The notes under the pieces are model-generated. The model was not told where the DNA came from. It searched no databases and was given only the letters and a program-made list of their open reading frames with translations. From Protula sp. h YS-2021 (taxonomy: Eukaryota > Annelida > Polychaeta > Sabellida > Serpulidae), in contig OX457029.1 of assembly GCA_949752745.1 (NCBI GenBank), forward strand, positions 44,564,500-44,628,499: DNA of 64,000 bases, in the 5' to 3' direction. Position numbers and translations under genes: made by a program. Of the stretch, positions 41,171 through 53,206 are shown piece by piece. The stretch's first letter is position 1. Each line of letters opens with the position of its first letter.

Positions 41171-42140
41171 TAATTCTACTATTATTCACACTGTGCCGTA
41201 ACTAATTTCGTGCATGACCCCTTCTATGTTGCACAGGCACTGAAATCCAGAGCGAAAACTTTACTGAGGAGCTCTGTCTTCAACTATTTCTGAGATAAGA
41301 TTCCGAAGTTATTGAAGTTAACTAACGGTTCCGAGATAACAAAGGTCATGTGACCTTTGACCTGGAAAATCTAGGTCAAAGTTCAGTTGAAAAACATAAT
41401 TCTTGTGTAAATACGCACAGGGGTGGAATATTCAAGCCAGGCCAAAATCGCTGTATCGCTAACATTTTCCGAGATAACACAGGACAACATATTAGATTAA
41501 GAAGTTACTTCTAAGGCAACTTAAGACTGTCAACTTGGGTCCGTTGTTTTTCTAGAAAACATTCAACTTGGTACATTTGGTTTATTTCTCCTGACGAATT
41601 TAAAATTAACCAGAACTGACTACCTGAATAGTGTTTGCAGATATTCCTTTCTGGAAATCCGTTTCTGCGATTAGGACAGGTTGTACAATGTTATCATAAT
41701 TCTGGAAATCTCGTCTGAGATTAGGACAGGTTGTACAATGTCACCATAATCAGCTTTTTACAGCATGTTTACTTGTTACTTCGTCTGCAACAGAAATGGA
41801 TTGCACAAACATATTGTCGAGTCTAAAAATATATAATTCTTTATTCATTTCGATCTTCATCTACAACAGCGGCAGTCTTTTACGTAGTTACAATTTTTGA
41901 TTCGACCGTTTCGCTTTGCTTCTTCAACTTTCAAGTGAATTGTTCTGAATCAATTCTTAATAATCCTTAGTTTTTCAAACTGTTACAGAGTCTGAAAATA
42001 TACAGTTCTCTATTTATTATATTTGGGTCTATCTTTGGTAATGTATATTTAGAATTTTCAGCTTTCAATGTTTCTTCTTCTTCTCTAGAACTTTCACTAA
42101 ATCAGCTTTGGGGTGAGTTTGGTTAATTTAAATCTCCTAC

Positions 42141-42237
42141 CTAAATGTCACAATTTCCTCCTGGAAGTATCCTCTCTGCGATTTGGTATTACAATTATCA
42201 CAGAGAGCGTTGTAGCAACATTTCCACTTCACATCGT
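42141..42237 (-). other. Exon-like cassette, copy 1 (cysteine-rich, minus strand)
   Basis: 97 nt between TTGCAG (acceptor, 42238..42243) and GTAGGAG (donor side, up to 42140). The open reading is DVKWKCCYNALCDNCNTKSQ and continues to VTF. Copies at 43877..43973 and 45588..45684 keep the frame and cysteines with a few conservative changes. Unequal end phases argue against simple serial splicing. Confidence 0.3.
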
Positions 42238-43876
42238 CTGCAACAAGTGCAAATGTGACGGCTGGCTTAGCATACATTCTCCTTAATCTTATCTCTGCTT
42301 ACAAGAACATATTGCAATAACCAAAATATATAGCCTTTTCATATTATTGAACTTCTTTGATCATGCTTTCTACGTTAGTGTTTAAGATGTTTAGAATTTT
42401 GGCTTGAACGTTTTGTTTTCCTATGGAACTAGAAGTGAAACCAAAATCAACTCAAATTTACCACCTGAATAGTATGTGCAGAAATTATGTTATGGACAGA
42501 TGGTTTCTCAGCGCGCCGAACACGTGATTCTTTGCCTACGAAACCAAATTGTGAGCAGCATTTTTCTGGTCATTTCGTCTGCAACCAAAATGTCATTTGA
42601 GAGTGGACGTATATTTCCTTAAATCTTATTTCTTTACACAATCTTTTACAAGTGTCTACAAAGAATCTGGGGCTAAGAAATACTGAAGCTCATAGTGGAA
42701 CGGAAATCATTTCAATTTGAGGAAAAATTCTTTTGTTCAGAACCATTTGGAGGGCTCTGAAACACAACTGGAAACATGTTATCACTTCACAACTGTGTTC
42801 AGACGTGTTAGACTGAAATGGCAAGGTAACTTAACCCATACTTTTCTTAAACAACTGTGCGAGGTTGGTCAGTTTTCTTTACATTTCAATGCTATCTCTA
42901 TCCTTTTGTTCTACCATTAGGCACACTGTATGATAACTAATTTCGTGCATGAAACCTTCCATTCTGCACAGGCACTGAAATCCAGAGCGAAAGCTTTACT
43001 AAGGAGTTCCATCTTCAACTATTTCTCAGATAACATTCCCCAAGTTACTGAAGTTAACTAACGGTTTCCGAGATAACAAAGCTCATGTGACCTTTGACCT
43101 GGAAAAGCAAGGTCAAAGTTCAGTTCAAAAAGATAACACTTGTGTAAATACGTATAGGGGTAGAATACTCATGCCAGGCCAAAATCGCTGTATCGCTAAC
43201 ATTTTCCGAGATAACACAGGAAAAAATATTATATCAAGAAAGTACTCCTAATGCAACTTAGAATTGTCAGCTTGGTCCGTTGTTTTTCTAGAAAATATTT
43301 AACTTAGTGCATTTGATTTATTTTTCCTGATGAATTTAAAATTAACCAGAACTGACTACCTGAAAAGTGTTTGCAGATATTCCTTTCTGGAAATCCGTTT
43401 CTGAAATCAGGGCAGGTTTTACAATGTTATCATAATTCTGGAAATCTCGTCTGAGATTAGGACAGGTTATACAATGTCACCATAATCAGCTTTTTGTAGC
43501 ATGTTTACTTGTTACTTCGTCTGCAACAGAAATGGATTGCACAAACATATTGTAGAGTCTAAAAATATATAACTCTTTATACATTACGATCTTCATCTAC
43601 AACAGCGGCAGTCTTTTACGTAGTTACAATTTTTGATTCGACCGTTTCGCTTTGCTTCTTCAACTTTCAAGTGAATTGTTCTGAATCAATTCTTAATAAT
43701 CCTTAGTTTTTCAAACTGTTACAGAGTCTGAAAATATACAGTTCTCTGTTTATTATATTTGGGTCTATCTTTGGTAATGTATATTTAGAATTTTCAGCTT
43801 TCAATGTTTCTTCTTCTTCTCTAGAACTTTCACTAAATCAGCTTTTGGGTAAGTTTGGTTAATTTAAATCTCCTAC

Positions 43877-43973
43877 CTAAATGTCACAATTTCCTTCTGG
43901 AAGTGTCCTCTTTGCGATTTGGTATTACAGTTTTCACAGAGAGCGTTGTAGCAACATTTCCACTTCACATCGT
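43877..43973 (-). other. Exon-like cassette, copy 2
   Basis: 97 nt, same splice-like borders. It differs from copy 1 at D/E, Y/H and E/K positions; all four cysteines are kept. Confidence 0.3.
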
Positions 43974-45587
43974 CTGCAACAAGTGCAAATGTGACGGCTG
44001 GCTTAGCACACATTCTCCTTAATCTTATCTCTGCTTACAAGAACATATTGCAATAACCAAAATATATAGCCTTTTCATATTCTTGAACTTCTTTGATCAT
44101 GCTTTCTACGTTAGTGTTTAAGATGTTTAGAATTTTTGGCTTGAACGTTCTGTTTTCCTATGGAACTAGAAGTGAAACCAAAATCAACTCAAATTTACCA
44201 CCTGAATAGTATGTGCAGAAATTACGTTATGGACAGTTGGTTTCTCAGCGTGCGGAACACATGATTCTTTGCCTACGAAACCAAATTGTGAGCAGCATTT
44301 TTCTGGTCATTTCGTCTGCAACCGAAAGGTCATTTTGAGAGTGGACGTATATTTCCTTATATCTTATTTCTTTACACAATCTTTTACAAGTGTCTACAAA
44401 GAATCTGGGGCTAAGAAGTACTGAAGCTCATAGTGGAACGGAAATCATTTCAATTTGAGGAAAAATTCTTTTGTTCAGAACCATTTGGAGGGCCCTGAAA
44501 CACAACTGGAAACATGTTATCACTTCACAACTTTGTTCAGACGTGTTAGACTGAAATGGCAAGGTAACTTAGCCCATACTTTGCTTAAACAACTGTGCGA
44601 GGTTGGTCAGTTTTCTTTACATTTGCAATGCTATCTCTATCCTTTTGTTCTACCATTAGGCACACTGTATGATAACTAATTTCGTGCATGAAACCTTCCA
44701 TTTGGCACAGGCACTGAAATCCAGAGCGAAAGCTTTACTAAGGAGTTCCATCTTCAATTATTTCTCAGGTAACATTCCCCAAGTTACTGAAGTTAACTAA
44801 CGGTTTCCGAGATAACAAAGCTCATGCGACCTTTGACCTGGAAAAGCAAGGTCAAAGTTCAGTTCAAAAAGATAACACTTGTGTAAATACGTATAGGGGT
44901 AGAATACTCATGCCAGGCCAAAATCGCTGTATCGCTAACATTTTCCGAGATAACACAGGAAAAAATATTATATCAAGAAAGTACTCCTAATGCAACTTCG
45001 AATTGTCAGCTTGGTCCGTTGTTTTTCTGGAAAATATTTAACTTAGTGCATTTGATTTATTTTTCCTGATGAATTTAAAATTAACCAGAACTGACTACCT
45101 GAAAAGTGTTTGCAGATATTCCTTTCTGGAAATCCGTTTCTGAAATCAGGGCAGGTTTTACAATGTTATCATAATTCTGGAAATCTCGTCTGAGATTAGG
45201 ACAGGTTGTACAATGTCACCATAATCAGCTTTTTGTAGCATGTTTACTTGTTACTTCGTCTGCAACAGAAATGGATTGCACAACTCTTTATACATTACGA
45301 TCTTCATCTACAACAGCGGCAGTCTTTTACGTAGTTACAATTTTTGATTCGACCGTTTCGCTTTGCTTCTTCAACTTTCAAGTGAATTGTTCTGAATCAA
45401 TTCTTAATAATCCTTAGTTTTTCAAACTGTTACAGAGTCTGAAAATATACAGTTCTCTGTTTATTATATTTGGGTCTATCTTTGGTAATGTATATTTAGA
45501 ATTTTCAGCTTTCAATGTTTCTTCTTCTTCTCTAGAACTTTCACTAAATCAGCTTTGGGGTAAGTTTGGTTAATTTAAATCTCCTAC

Positions 45588-45684
45588 CTAAATGTCACAA
45601 TTTCCTTCTGGAAGTGTCCTCTTTGCGATTTGGTATTACAGTTTTCACAGAGAGCGTTGTAGCAACATTTCCACTTCACATCAT
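45588..45684 (-). other. Exon-like cassette, copy 3
   Basis: 97 nt, same protein reading as copy 2. Confidence 0.3.
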
Positions 45685-48085
45685 CTGCAACAAGTGCAAA
45701 TGTGACGGCTGGCTTAGCACACATTCTCCTTAATCTTATCTCTGCTTACAAGAACATATTGCAATAACCAAAATATATAGCCTTTTCATATTCTTGAACT
45801 TCTTTGATCATGCTTTCTACGTTAGTGTTTAAGATGTTTAGAATTTTTGGCTTGAACGTTCTGTTTTCCTATGGAACTAGAAGTGAAACCAAAATCAACT
45901 CAAATTTACCACCTGAATAGTATGTGCAGAAATTACGTTATGGACAGTTGGTTTCTCAGCGTGCGGAACACATGATTCTTTGCCTCCGAAACCAAATTGT
46001 GAGCAGCATTTTTCTGGTCATTTCGTCTGCAACCGAAAGGTCATTTTGAGAGTGGACGTATATTTCCTTATATCTTATTTCTTTACACAATCTTTTACAA
46101 GTGTCTACAAAGAATCTGGGGCTAAGAAATACTGAAGCTCATAGTGGAACGGAAATCATTTCAATTTGAGGAAAATTTTTTTTTGTTCAGAACCATTTGG
46201 AGGGCTCTGAAAAACAGATAGCATTGTAATGGTAGAAAAATCTGAGCAAAAGCGAAAAGCTTACAAGAACATATTGCAATAACCAAAATATACAGTCTTT
46301 TCATATCCTTGGTCTTCTTTCATCATGCTTTCTACGTCAGTGTTTAAGATGTTTAGAATTTTTAGCTTGAACGCTTTGTTTTAATACAGAACTAGAAATG
46401 AAACCAAAATCAATTCAAATTTACCACCTGAATAGTATGTGCAGAAATTATGTTATGGACAGCTGGTTTCTCAGCGTGCGGAACACGGGATTCATTGCCT
46501 CCATAATCAGATTGTGAGCAGCATTTTTCTGGTCATTTCGTCTGCAACCAAAATGTCACTGTGAGAGGAGATGTATACTTAGGTTCATAGTAGAACGGAA
46601 ATGATTTCAATACGAGGAAAAATTCCTTTGTTGAGAACCATACAGAGGGCCCTGAAATAAACTGGAAACATGTTATCACTTCAAAACTGTGTTCAAATGT
46701 GTTTGGCTGAAATGGCAAGGTAACTTAGCCCATACTTTGCTTAACCAAATGTCCGAGCTTGCTCAGATTTTTCTACCATTACAATGCTATCTCTACCCTT
46801 TCGTTCTACCATCAGGCACATTGTGAAGTAACTAATTTCGTTGATGGACCCTTCTATGTTGCACAGGCACTGAAATCCAGAGCGAAAGCTTTACTAGGGA
46901 GCTCCATCTTCAACTATTTCTGAGATAACGTTTCCAAGTTACTGAAGTTAACTTACGGTTTCCGAGATATTAAAGGTCATGTGATCTTTGACCTGGAGAA
47001 GCTAGATCAAAGTTCAGTTCAAAAAGATAACCCTTGTATAAATACGCTCAAGGGGTGACATACTCAGGTAAGGCCAAAATCGCTGTATCGCTAAAATTTT
47101 CCGTGATAACACAGAACAAAATATTAGATTAAGAAGTTACTCCTAATGCAACTTAAGACTGTCAACTTGGTCCGTTGTTTTTCTAGAAAACATTCAACTT
47201 GGTACATTTGGTTTATTTCTTCTGATGAATTTTAAATTAACCAGAATTGACTACCTGAATAGTGTTTGCAGATATTCCTTTCTGGAAAGCCGTTTCTGAG
47301 ATTAGGACAGGTTGTACAATGTTATCATAATTCTGGAAATCTAGTCTCAGATTAGGACAGGTTGTACAATGTCACCATAATCAGCTTTCTGCAGCATGTT
47401 TACTGGTTACTTCGTCTGCAATATAAATGGATTGCACAAACATGTTATAGAATCTAGAAATATATAATTGTTTGCATATTATGACCTTCATCTACACCAG
47501 CGTCTTTTAGATAAACACACTTTTCTGTTCGAGCTTATCTCTTTGCTTCTTCCAACTTTCAAATGAATTGTTTTAAATCAATTCTTAACATTGCTTAGTT
47601 TTTCAAACTGATACAGTGTCTGAAAATATACAATTCTTTGTTTATCATATTTGGTTCTCTCTTTTATAATATATATATAGAATTTTCAGCTTTCACTGTT
47701 TCTTCTTCTTCTTCTTCTTCTTCTTCTTCTCTAAAACTTTCAAGTAAATCAGCTTTGGGTTAAGTTTTGTCAATTTAAATCTACTCCCTGAATGACGGCC
47801 ATTTCCTTCTGGAAGTATTCTCTGCGATTTGGCAGGGAACATTTCCACTTCATTTCATCTGCAACAAGTATAATTGTGACGGCTGGCTTATGACACATTC
47901 TCTTCAATCTTATATTTGCTTAAATGAACCTATTGCAATGTCCAAAATACATCCCGTTTCATATCCCTGGCCTTATTTGATCATGTTTTCTTGGTCAGTG
48001 TTTGAGATATTTGAAATTTTGAACTTGAACGCTTTCTTTTCCTTTGGAACTAGAAACGAAACAAAAATCAGTTCAAATTTACCAC

Positions 48086-48185
48086 CTGAATAGTATGTCC
48101 ATTGACATTTGGTCTGTCAGCGTCCGGGGTAGTGATGCAATGCTACCATAATCAAACTTTAGCAGTATTTTTCTGGTCATTTCGT
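48086..48185 (-). other. Exon-like cassette of the DEMTRK type, open copy
   Basis: 100 nt between TTGCAG and GTGGTAAA. It reads DEMTRKILLKFDYGSIASLP onward without stop, while the equivalent segments near 42481..42580 and 46433..46540 contain stops or a +1 shift in an A run. Confidence 0.3.
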
Positions 48186-48422
48186 CTGCAACCAAAATGT
48201 CACTGTGGGGGTGGACGTGTAACATATTTCCTTATATCTTATTACTTTACGCAATCATTTCCGCTGTTTAGAAATGTAGCATTCTTTACATGTTATCGTT
48301 GGATTTATCTTTGATGGGGAATGGTGTGGCAAGGGGTCAATGTTAAAATATTTATTAATTCAGCTTCCACCATTTCTTATGTTTTCTCTCCAGACCATTC
48401 AATATCAGTTGAACTCTAATAC

Positions 48423-48515
48423 CTGAGCAGTGCAGCAATTCATTTCTTGAAAAGAAAAATTGGGACAGGTTTTTTCGATCAGCTTTTGTCTTAGCACATT
48501 TGCACGTCATTTGAT
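48423..48515 (-). other. Exon-like cassette of the DQMTCKC type
   Basis: 93 nt between CTTGTTGCAG and GTATTAG. It reads DQMTCKCAKTKADRKNLSQF to LLHCSG. It is phase-compatible with the next cassette at 48086..48185, unlike the others. No signal peptide or first exon is recognised. Confidence 0.35.
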
Positions 48516-48556
48516 CTGCAACAAGAAAGCTAACAGAAGGCAACTATTACACGTAT

Positions 48557-48797
48557 GTCAGTGAAACTGACTAAATCTCCCGCAGGTGTGCAATTCCAGA
48601 ATTTCATTTTTCGGCGGCCGGCAAACCTATACCCAGGTGCACAACCACAACCTATATTCGTTCCCGATGCAAGGTTTAAATCGAATCCCTAGAGTAGTTT
48701 ATGAGATCTATCGCACAAATAACAGACGGATGAACCGACGGACCCAAATTTACTAGTTCCCTGCTTCGCGCTCTGTGGCGGCGGAGGACTGAAAAAA
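48557..48797 (+). mobile_element. Minimal Helentron-like element (~240 bp)
   Basis: The 5' palindrome GTCAGTGAAACTGAC (48557..48571) is followed by TAAATCTCCCGC. The 3' end is a GC-rich hairpin-like stretch (TTCCCTGCTTCGCG ... GGCGGCGGAGGA) closing in CTGA (48789..48792). No satellite core. Confidence 0.5.
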
Positions 48798-48954
48798 TTC
48801 AGACACACAGCAACTGCACAATGCCTCCATCCCTCTTCTTACATATACCCACTCTTATTTTATTCATGTTGAACTATCGAATTACTTAAAAATACAAAGT
48901 AATTTCTTTGAGATATAATCTGTGTCAAATACCCAAATCTTGACAAAAGATGTT

Positions 48955-49395
48955 GTTTACTTGCATCTGAGATACAAAACAACAACTGTTACGCGTAAAT
49001 ACTAAAACCAGACGATTTTGTTAGCAAACAAAATCTAACTACTCAAGGTTAATGCAACAATATCAAGATTACAAGGTAACAGAAAACTAGTAAAAAGCGA
49101 ACTAGAGTGGCTCCATAGAAATAACAAGGTTATATACTTATCAGATCTCCCAAATCATTCCAAAATGATGGTTATCCTTGAACTGAGAAACAAAACAGAC
49201 ACTTTTTACACGCGTAAATATTGAAACCACACGATTTAGTTAGCAAACAAAAATCTAACTGCTTTTAGATAATATAACAATATTAATAGATTAAAAGCTA
49301 GAAACAGAAGAAGAAAGCTAGTAAAACGAACTGGAGTGACTCCACAGAAATAATAAGGTTACATACTTTTCAGATCTCCCAAATCATTCCCAAAA
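48955..49395. repeat. Two-copy tandem repeat of ~215 bp
   Basis: CTGAGA(T/A)ACAAAACA, ACGCGTAAATA, TTAGCAAACAAAATCTAACT and GAGTG(G/A)CTCCA(T/C)AGAAATAA recur in order. Confidence 0.7.
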
Positions 49396-49530
49396 TGCAA
49401 ACTTTCTACTAACGAAAAGACCACCCCTGGCTCAACCAACGAGAATGCATGCGTGGAAGTTAGGAAACTTCACCCACACCAGCTGTGGTGGCGGTCGATC
49501 AAGTGAAGCAAGACCGCTGAAATGAAATAC
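49389..49530 (+). repeat. Inverted repeat, left copy (partner 52060..52215)
   Basis: AGCTGTGGTGGCGGTCGATCAAGTGAAGC and the preceding ~100 bp match the reverse complement of 52060..52215 with moderate divergence, so the 2.5 kb between them may be an old foldback or TIR-flanked element. Confidence 0.5.
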
Positions 49531-51425
49531 CCAACCCCCACCCCGTCCCCTCCCACACGGCCCTATCACAGTCCTCGGTGACCCAGAAAAAAATTAAATA
49601 AAGTTGCAAATGCAAAGTTTGGGCACATTTAAAAATATTTATTGATTCTTCCAATTAAATATATAATCGGATGCCTGGAATATATCGAGATTATCTTTTG
49701 AATTTCAAACTTAACAAGTCACTGAGTGCAATTTTTTTTTTTGAAAGTTCACATAGCATTTATGTGCGTAGCTAAGCTGAGTCTTTGTTCAATGAAATAG
49801 TATAAATTTAATTGTCATAGACCAGCAGCAGGACCCAAGCAGTCGTACATACGTATTTGAAGCGGTGTCGAATAATGTTAAAAGGTAGAGATACGTCAAA
49901 AATTACAAGTAAGCTGTTTTTGCCGTTCATTTGTACAATAGCATGCAATATTGTCATTCACGTGTACGCCCATTAATGATTTAGTAACGTGTACAAAAGT
50001 TTTAGTTACTTTTGTATTCTTTCAAGCACTACAATGTGATATACAAAACGGCCTCCACAAGCATCACTGAAGCAGGCTGCATACACAAATTTGGAAGTTT
50101 GTAGGGTATGAATTCTTGTCCAATTTTCAGTACAATTTTTTTTAAAAAAATGCCATTTTAGATAAGACTTGGAAGAAATACAGATAGGGAACAGTTTTTT
50201 CTGCCGCCCAAGGAAACGATCTGTTAAGAGATTGATTCTAAACTAAAAAAACTAAAATGCAAGAAAATCTAAAGTGAATGTTTGACACTGATGTGAATGT
50301 TTAAGATACTGAATTCCAGTGCTAGATTTTTTTTACAAAGAATCTTTTTTAAATATTTCTTTGCTCGTAAATAAGTGACTACAGGAAATTGTTTGGCATT
50401 AAATGTGTATTTGGGACATAGTGGACTTCAAAAAAAAAAAAAAAAAACACAGAACTTATCACAGATTAAAGAAAACTTGACTGTCCCTGCATTTACGAGT
50501 GGATACTGTTTAACCGGATTTCATTTACCTCATCTTAAAGATCACGTGTGACCTAGGCGTTTCCCCTTTGTTAGCGTTTTTACATCGCCTTGCATTAGAT
50601 GATGATCGTTGGGGAAACGATGTGAACGTAATGAACAATGGTCGAAGGCGATGGGGGAATGAAAATCAACAAAAATCCCACCGCCTACTCCAATAGTTTG
50701 CGAGCTTTTTACCACTGCGCCAGTGACTATTGGAGAATTTTCTTGCAATGAGGTGATGGTTCCAGGCAGCGGGTGAATTTTTATGAGCTGCTGCCGAACC
50801 TTTCCCAGCAGCTGGCGGGTTTTTACGCCGTCGCCAAGACAACTGGGAAAAATGAGTCTGTGCTGATCTGTAAGATTTCAGATTACATTCATAGCAAGGC
50901 GAAAACGGTAATAAAAAGTATGCCTTGAAAATGCAGGAAATGTCACGGCTTTTACCTGTGTTGGGTTATGTTTTTATAAAGAAAATCTCTTTAATGTCGC
51001 CAAAACATCAACTGCCAAAACAAAATACTATAGTCGACCAGCAATGACCATGCATCATTTGAGAAAAAAAGAAGACACAAATTAAAAATTGCGCTTTGAA
51101 TTACAACGTCAGTGAACCCTAAAAATTGATTGTTTATTTGTTGTTTCATGTCCCGTTCAGCGATATTAGATGCTAAAATGGGACGCTCTTGCTAAAGAAC
51201 AAATGGGAAAAAGAACATGTGGGAAGAATGAAGAAATAATAAAAGAAAAGCTAAAAAGAAATTCCGATTACTGGTCTCTTACGGCATGCTTAGTTAACCT
51301 TTGCTCATTTCTATGGAAACAGTGAAACCCTATGCTTCCCCAATAAAAAATGATACAATTGTGTGCCAACCCTTCCTCTCATCAGCCCCCTTCCCACACC
51401 CCTTTAAATTCGTATATAAAGTCCA
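49531..51425. other. Stretch without recognisable gene
   Basis: Poly(A)/poly(T) tracts (for example 50431..50447) and apparently unique AT-rich DNA. The frames present are under 80 codons and show no motif. Confidence 0.4.
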
Positions 51426-51427
51426 GT

Positions 51428-51905
51428 TCAGTAATGTCTGAAGAAGTCTATTTGTGCATCACATTCTTGTGTTTGTAATAGTGCAAAATTAACACGTTTT
51501 GATACCCTTCGACACGCAAGAATACGTCTTTGTGGCATCAAGGCACCTAGGAATTGCTTGGCAGGTATAGACAAACTTTGGCAAGCTATGATACACTTTG
51601 ATAGGCCATGGCACGTTTTGAAACTCTTGGACACACTGACACACGTCTGCAACTTTTCCATACACTTTCACGCTTTCGACAAAAGAAAAATCTAAAATGC
51701 CTGACACGCTATTACATTATTGGATACTCGGATATGTTTTGATACAATATATGACACTTTGAATGCGTCTCGTTGCGGCACATTATGACATGCTGTAATA
51801 CGTTCTGGGATGTCGTGATATGTTTCACACGCCATGACACGCCTTGTCACCTTTTAAGACGTTTTGGAAAGTTTTAGTGGGTTATGGGATGCTTTTCTTC
51901 TTTTA
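51428..51905. repeat. Degenerate ~20-bp repeat with ACACG.TTTGATAC core
   Basis: Phrases such as ACACGTTTTGATAC, GGCACGTTTTGAAAC, GATACACTTTGAT and GACACGCTATTAC recur every 20-30 bp. Short frames on the minus strand are by-products. Confidence 0.45.
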
Positions 51906-52059
51906 ATAGTCTATAAGAACTTCTTGTGGGAACATTTATACCATATTGCAAAGCGATTGGACCGCTTTAGGTTGCAAACATTTTCCCTCTAGTTCCTACC
52001 CTACCCTCCAACCCATACCCCGCCCAACGCTTTAGCCTCCCCTTCCCCACATACACCCC

Positions 52060-52215
52060 ACCCCAGCATTCCCTCCCCCCACCCAATGCATCAGCTTCAC
52101 TTGATTGACCGCCACTCACAGCTGATGTAAGTGAAGCCTCCCCTTCCCCACATACACCCTCGTGGTGACCAGGTAGTAGACCTCCCGCAAGTAGAAAATC
52201 TGCCATTTTGAGATG
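52060..52215 (-). repeat. Inverted repeat, right copy (partner 49389..49530)
   Basis: CTTCACTTGATTGACCGCCACTC is the inverted equivalent of GTGGCGGTCGATCAAGTGAAG at 49488. Confidence 0.5.
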
Positions 52216-53206
52216 ATTGAAAAATCTGCAGGTATGTACCTATTAAATCAATGAAGCAACCACCAGAAAAAACATAGGTTAGTCAAGAACACCAATAGAT
52301 TACTCAAGAAAAAGAGAAGTTAGTCAAAAACAATTATTACCTAAAACGATAGAAGTTAGTCGGAAGAAAACAGTTAAGACAGTAAAGACATGAATGTGCT
52401 CATCAAGGGCCCGGTAGTAACGGGTTCATAAACGATTGTGAATCTTAAGCACTAAGGAGCGTGCTGATGAAGCCAAAACGAAGACTCTTGAGAGATAAAA
52501 ATAGGCATCAAAGATACAGAGCCCTCAGCCAATAGCGGTTACATCACTGTGGTCCAGTTACTCTTTTGAAATACCGCCCCTACAAAAGCAATTTACAAGG
52601 TGCAACAGATGGAGCGACGTATGGGTGCTTGCGCATCTATATAATATATACTTTCTTCCAGTAAGGTTGGTTAAGATCCGATTTCGCCACCACAATAAAA
52701 AGTTTAAAGTGCAACGGACGGACAGATGAATGAACACGGGCCAAATTGTATCCACAGTTGCACATTTATACTGTATTTACTTCCTTCCTGTGAGGTTTGG
52801 TGAAGATCCAATGAATAGTTTTTATGATATCGCCCGGACAAGAAAAAAATTTAAAGTGTGACGGACGGACAGACGGACAGACACGGGATAAATTAAACCC
52901 CCGTTGCACATCTGCACTACATATACTTCCTTCCTAAACGGTTTGGTGAAGATCCGATGACTACTTTTTGAGATATCATCCGGACAAGAAAAATGTTGAA
53001 GTGCGACGGACGGACAGACGGACAGACAAGGGACAAATTGAACCCACCGTTTTACATATGCACTATATGTACTTCATTCCTGTAAGTTTGGTGAAGATCC
53101 AATAAATACTTTTTGAGATATCGCCCGGACAAGAAATAAGTTTAAAGTGTGACGGACTGACACGGGACAAATTGAGCCCCCGTTGCACATCTACACTATA
53201 TATATG

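Larger units (their letters stand above)
41186..48300. repeat. ~1.74-kb tandem repeat, four copies
   Basis: The landmark GCACAGGCACTGAAATCCAG occurs at 41231, 42966, 44705 and 46861. Copies 2 and 3 are nearly identical over their length. Copy 3 is followed by a partial extra duplication (46.2-46.8 kb) and copy 4 is more diverged, with a (TTC)n tract at about 47702..47731. Each unit contains three short minus-strand segments bounded by CAG and GT that resemble small exons. Confidence 0.85.
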
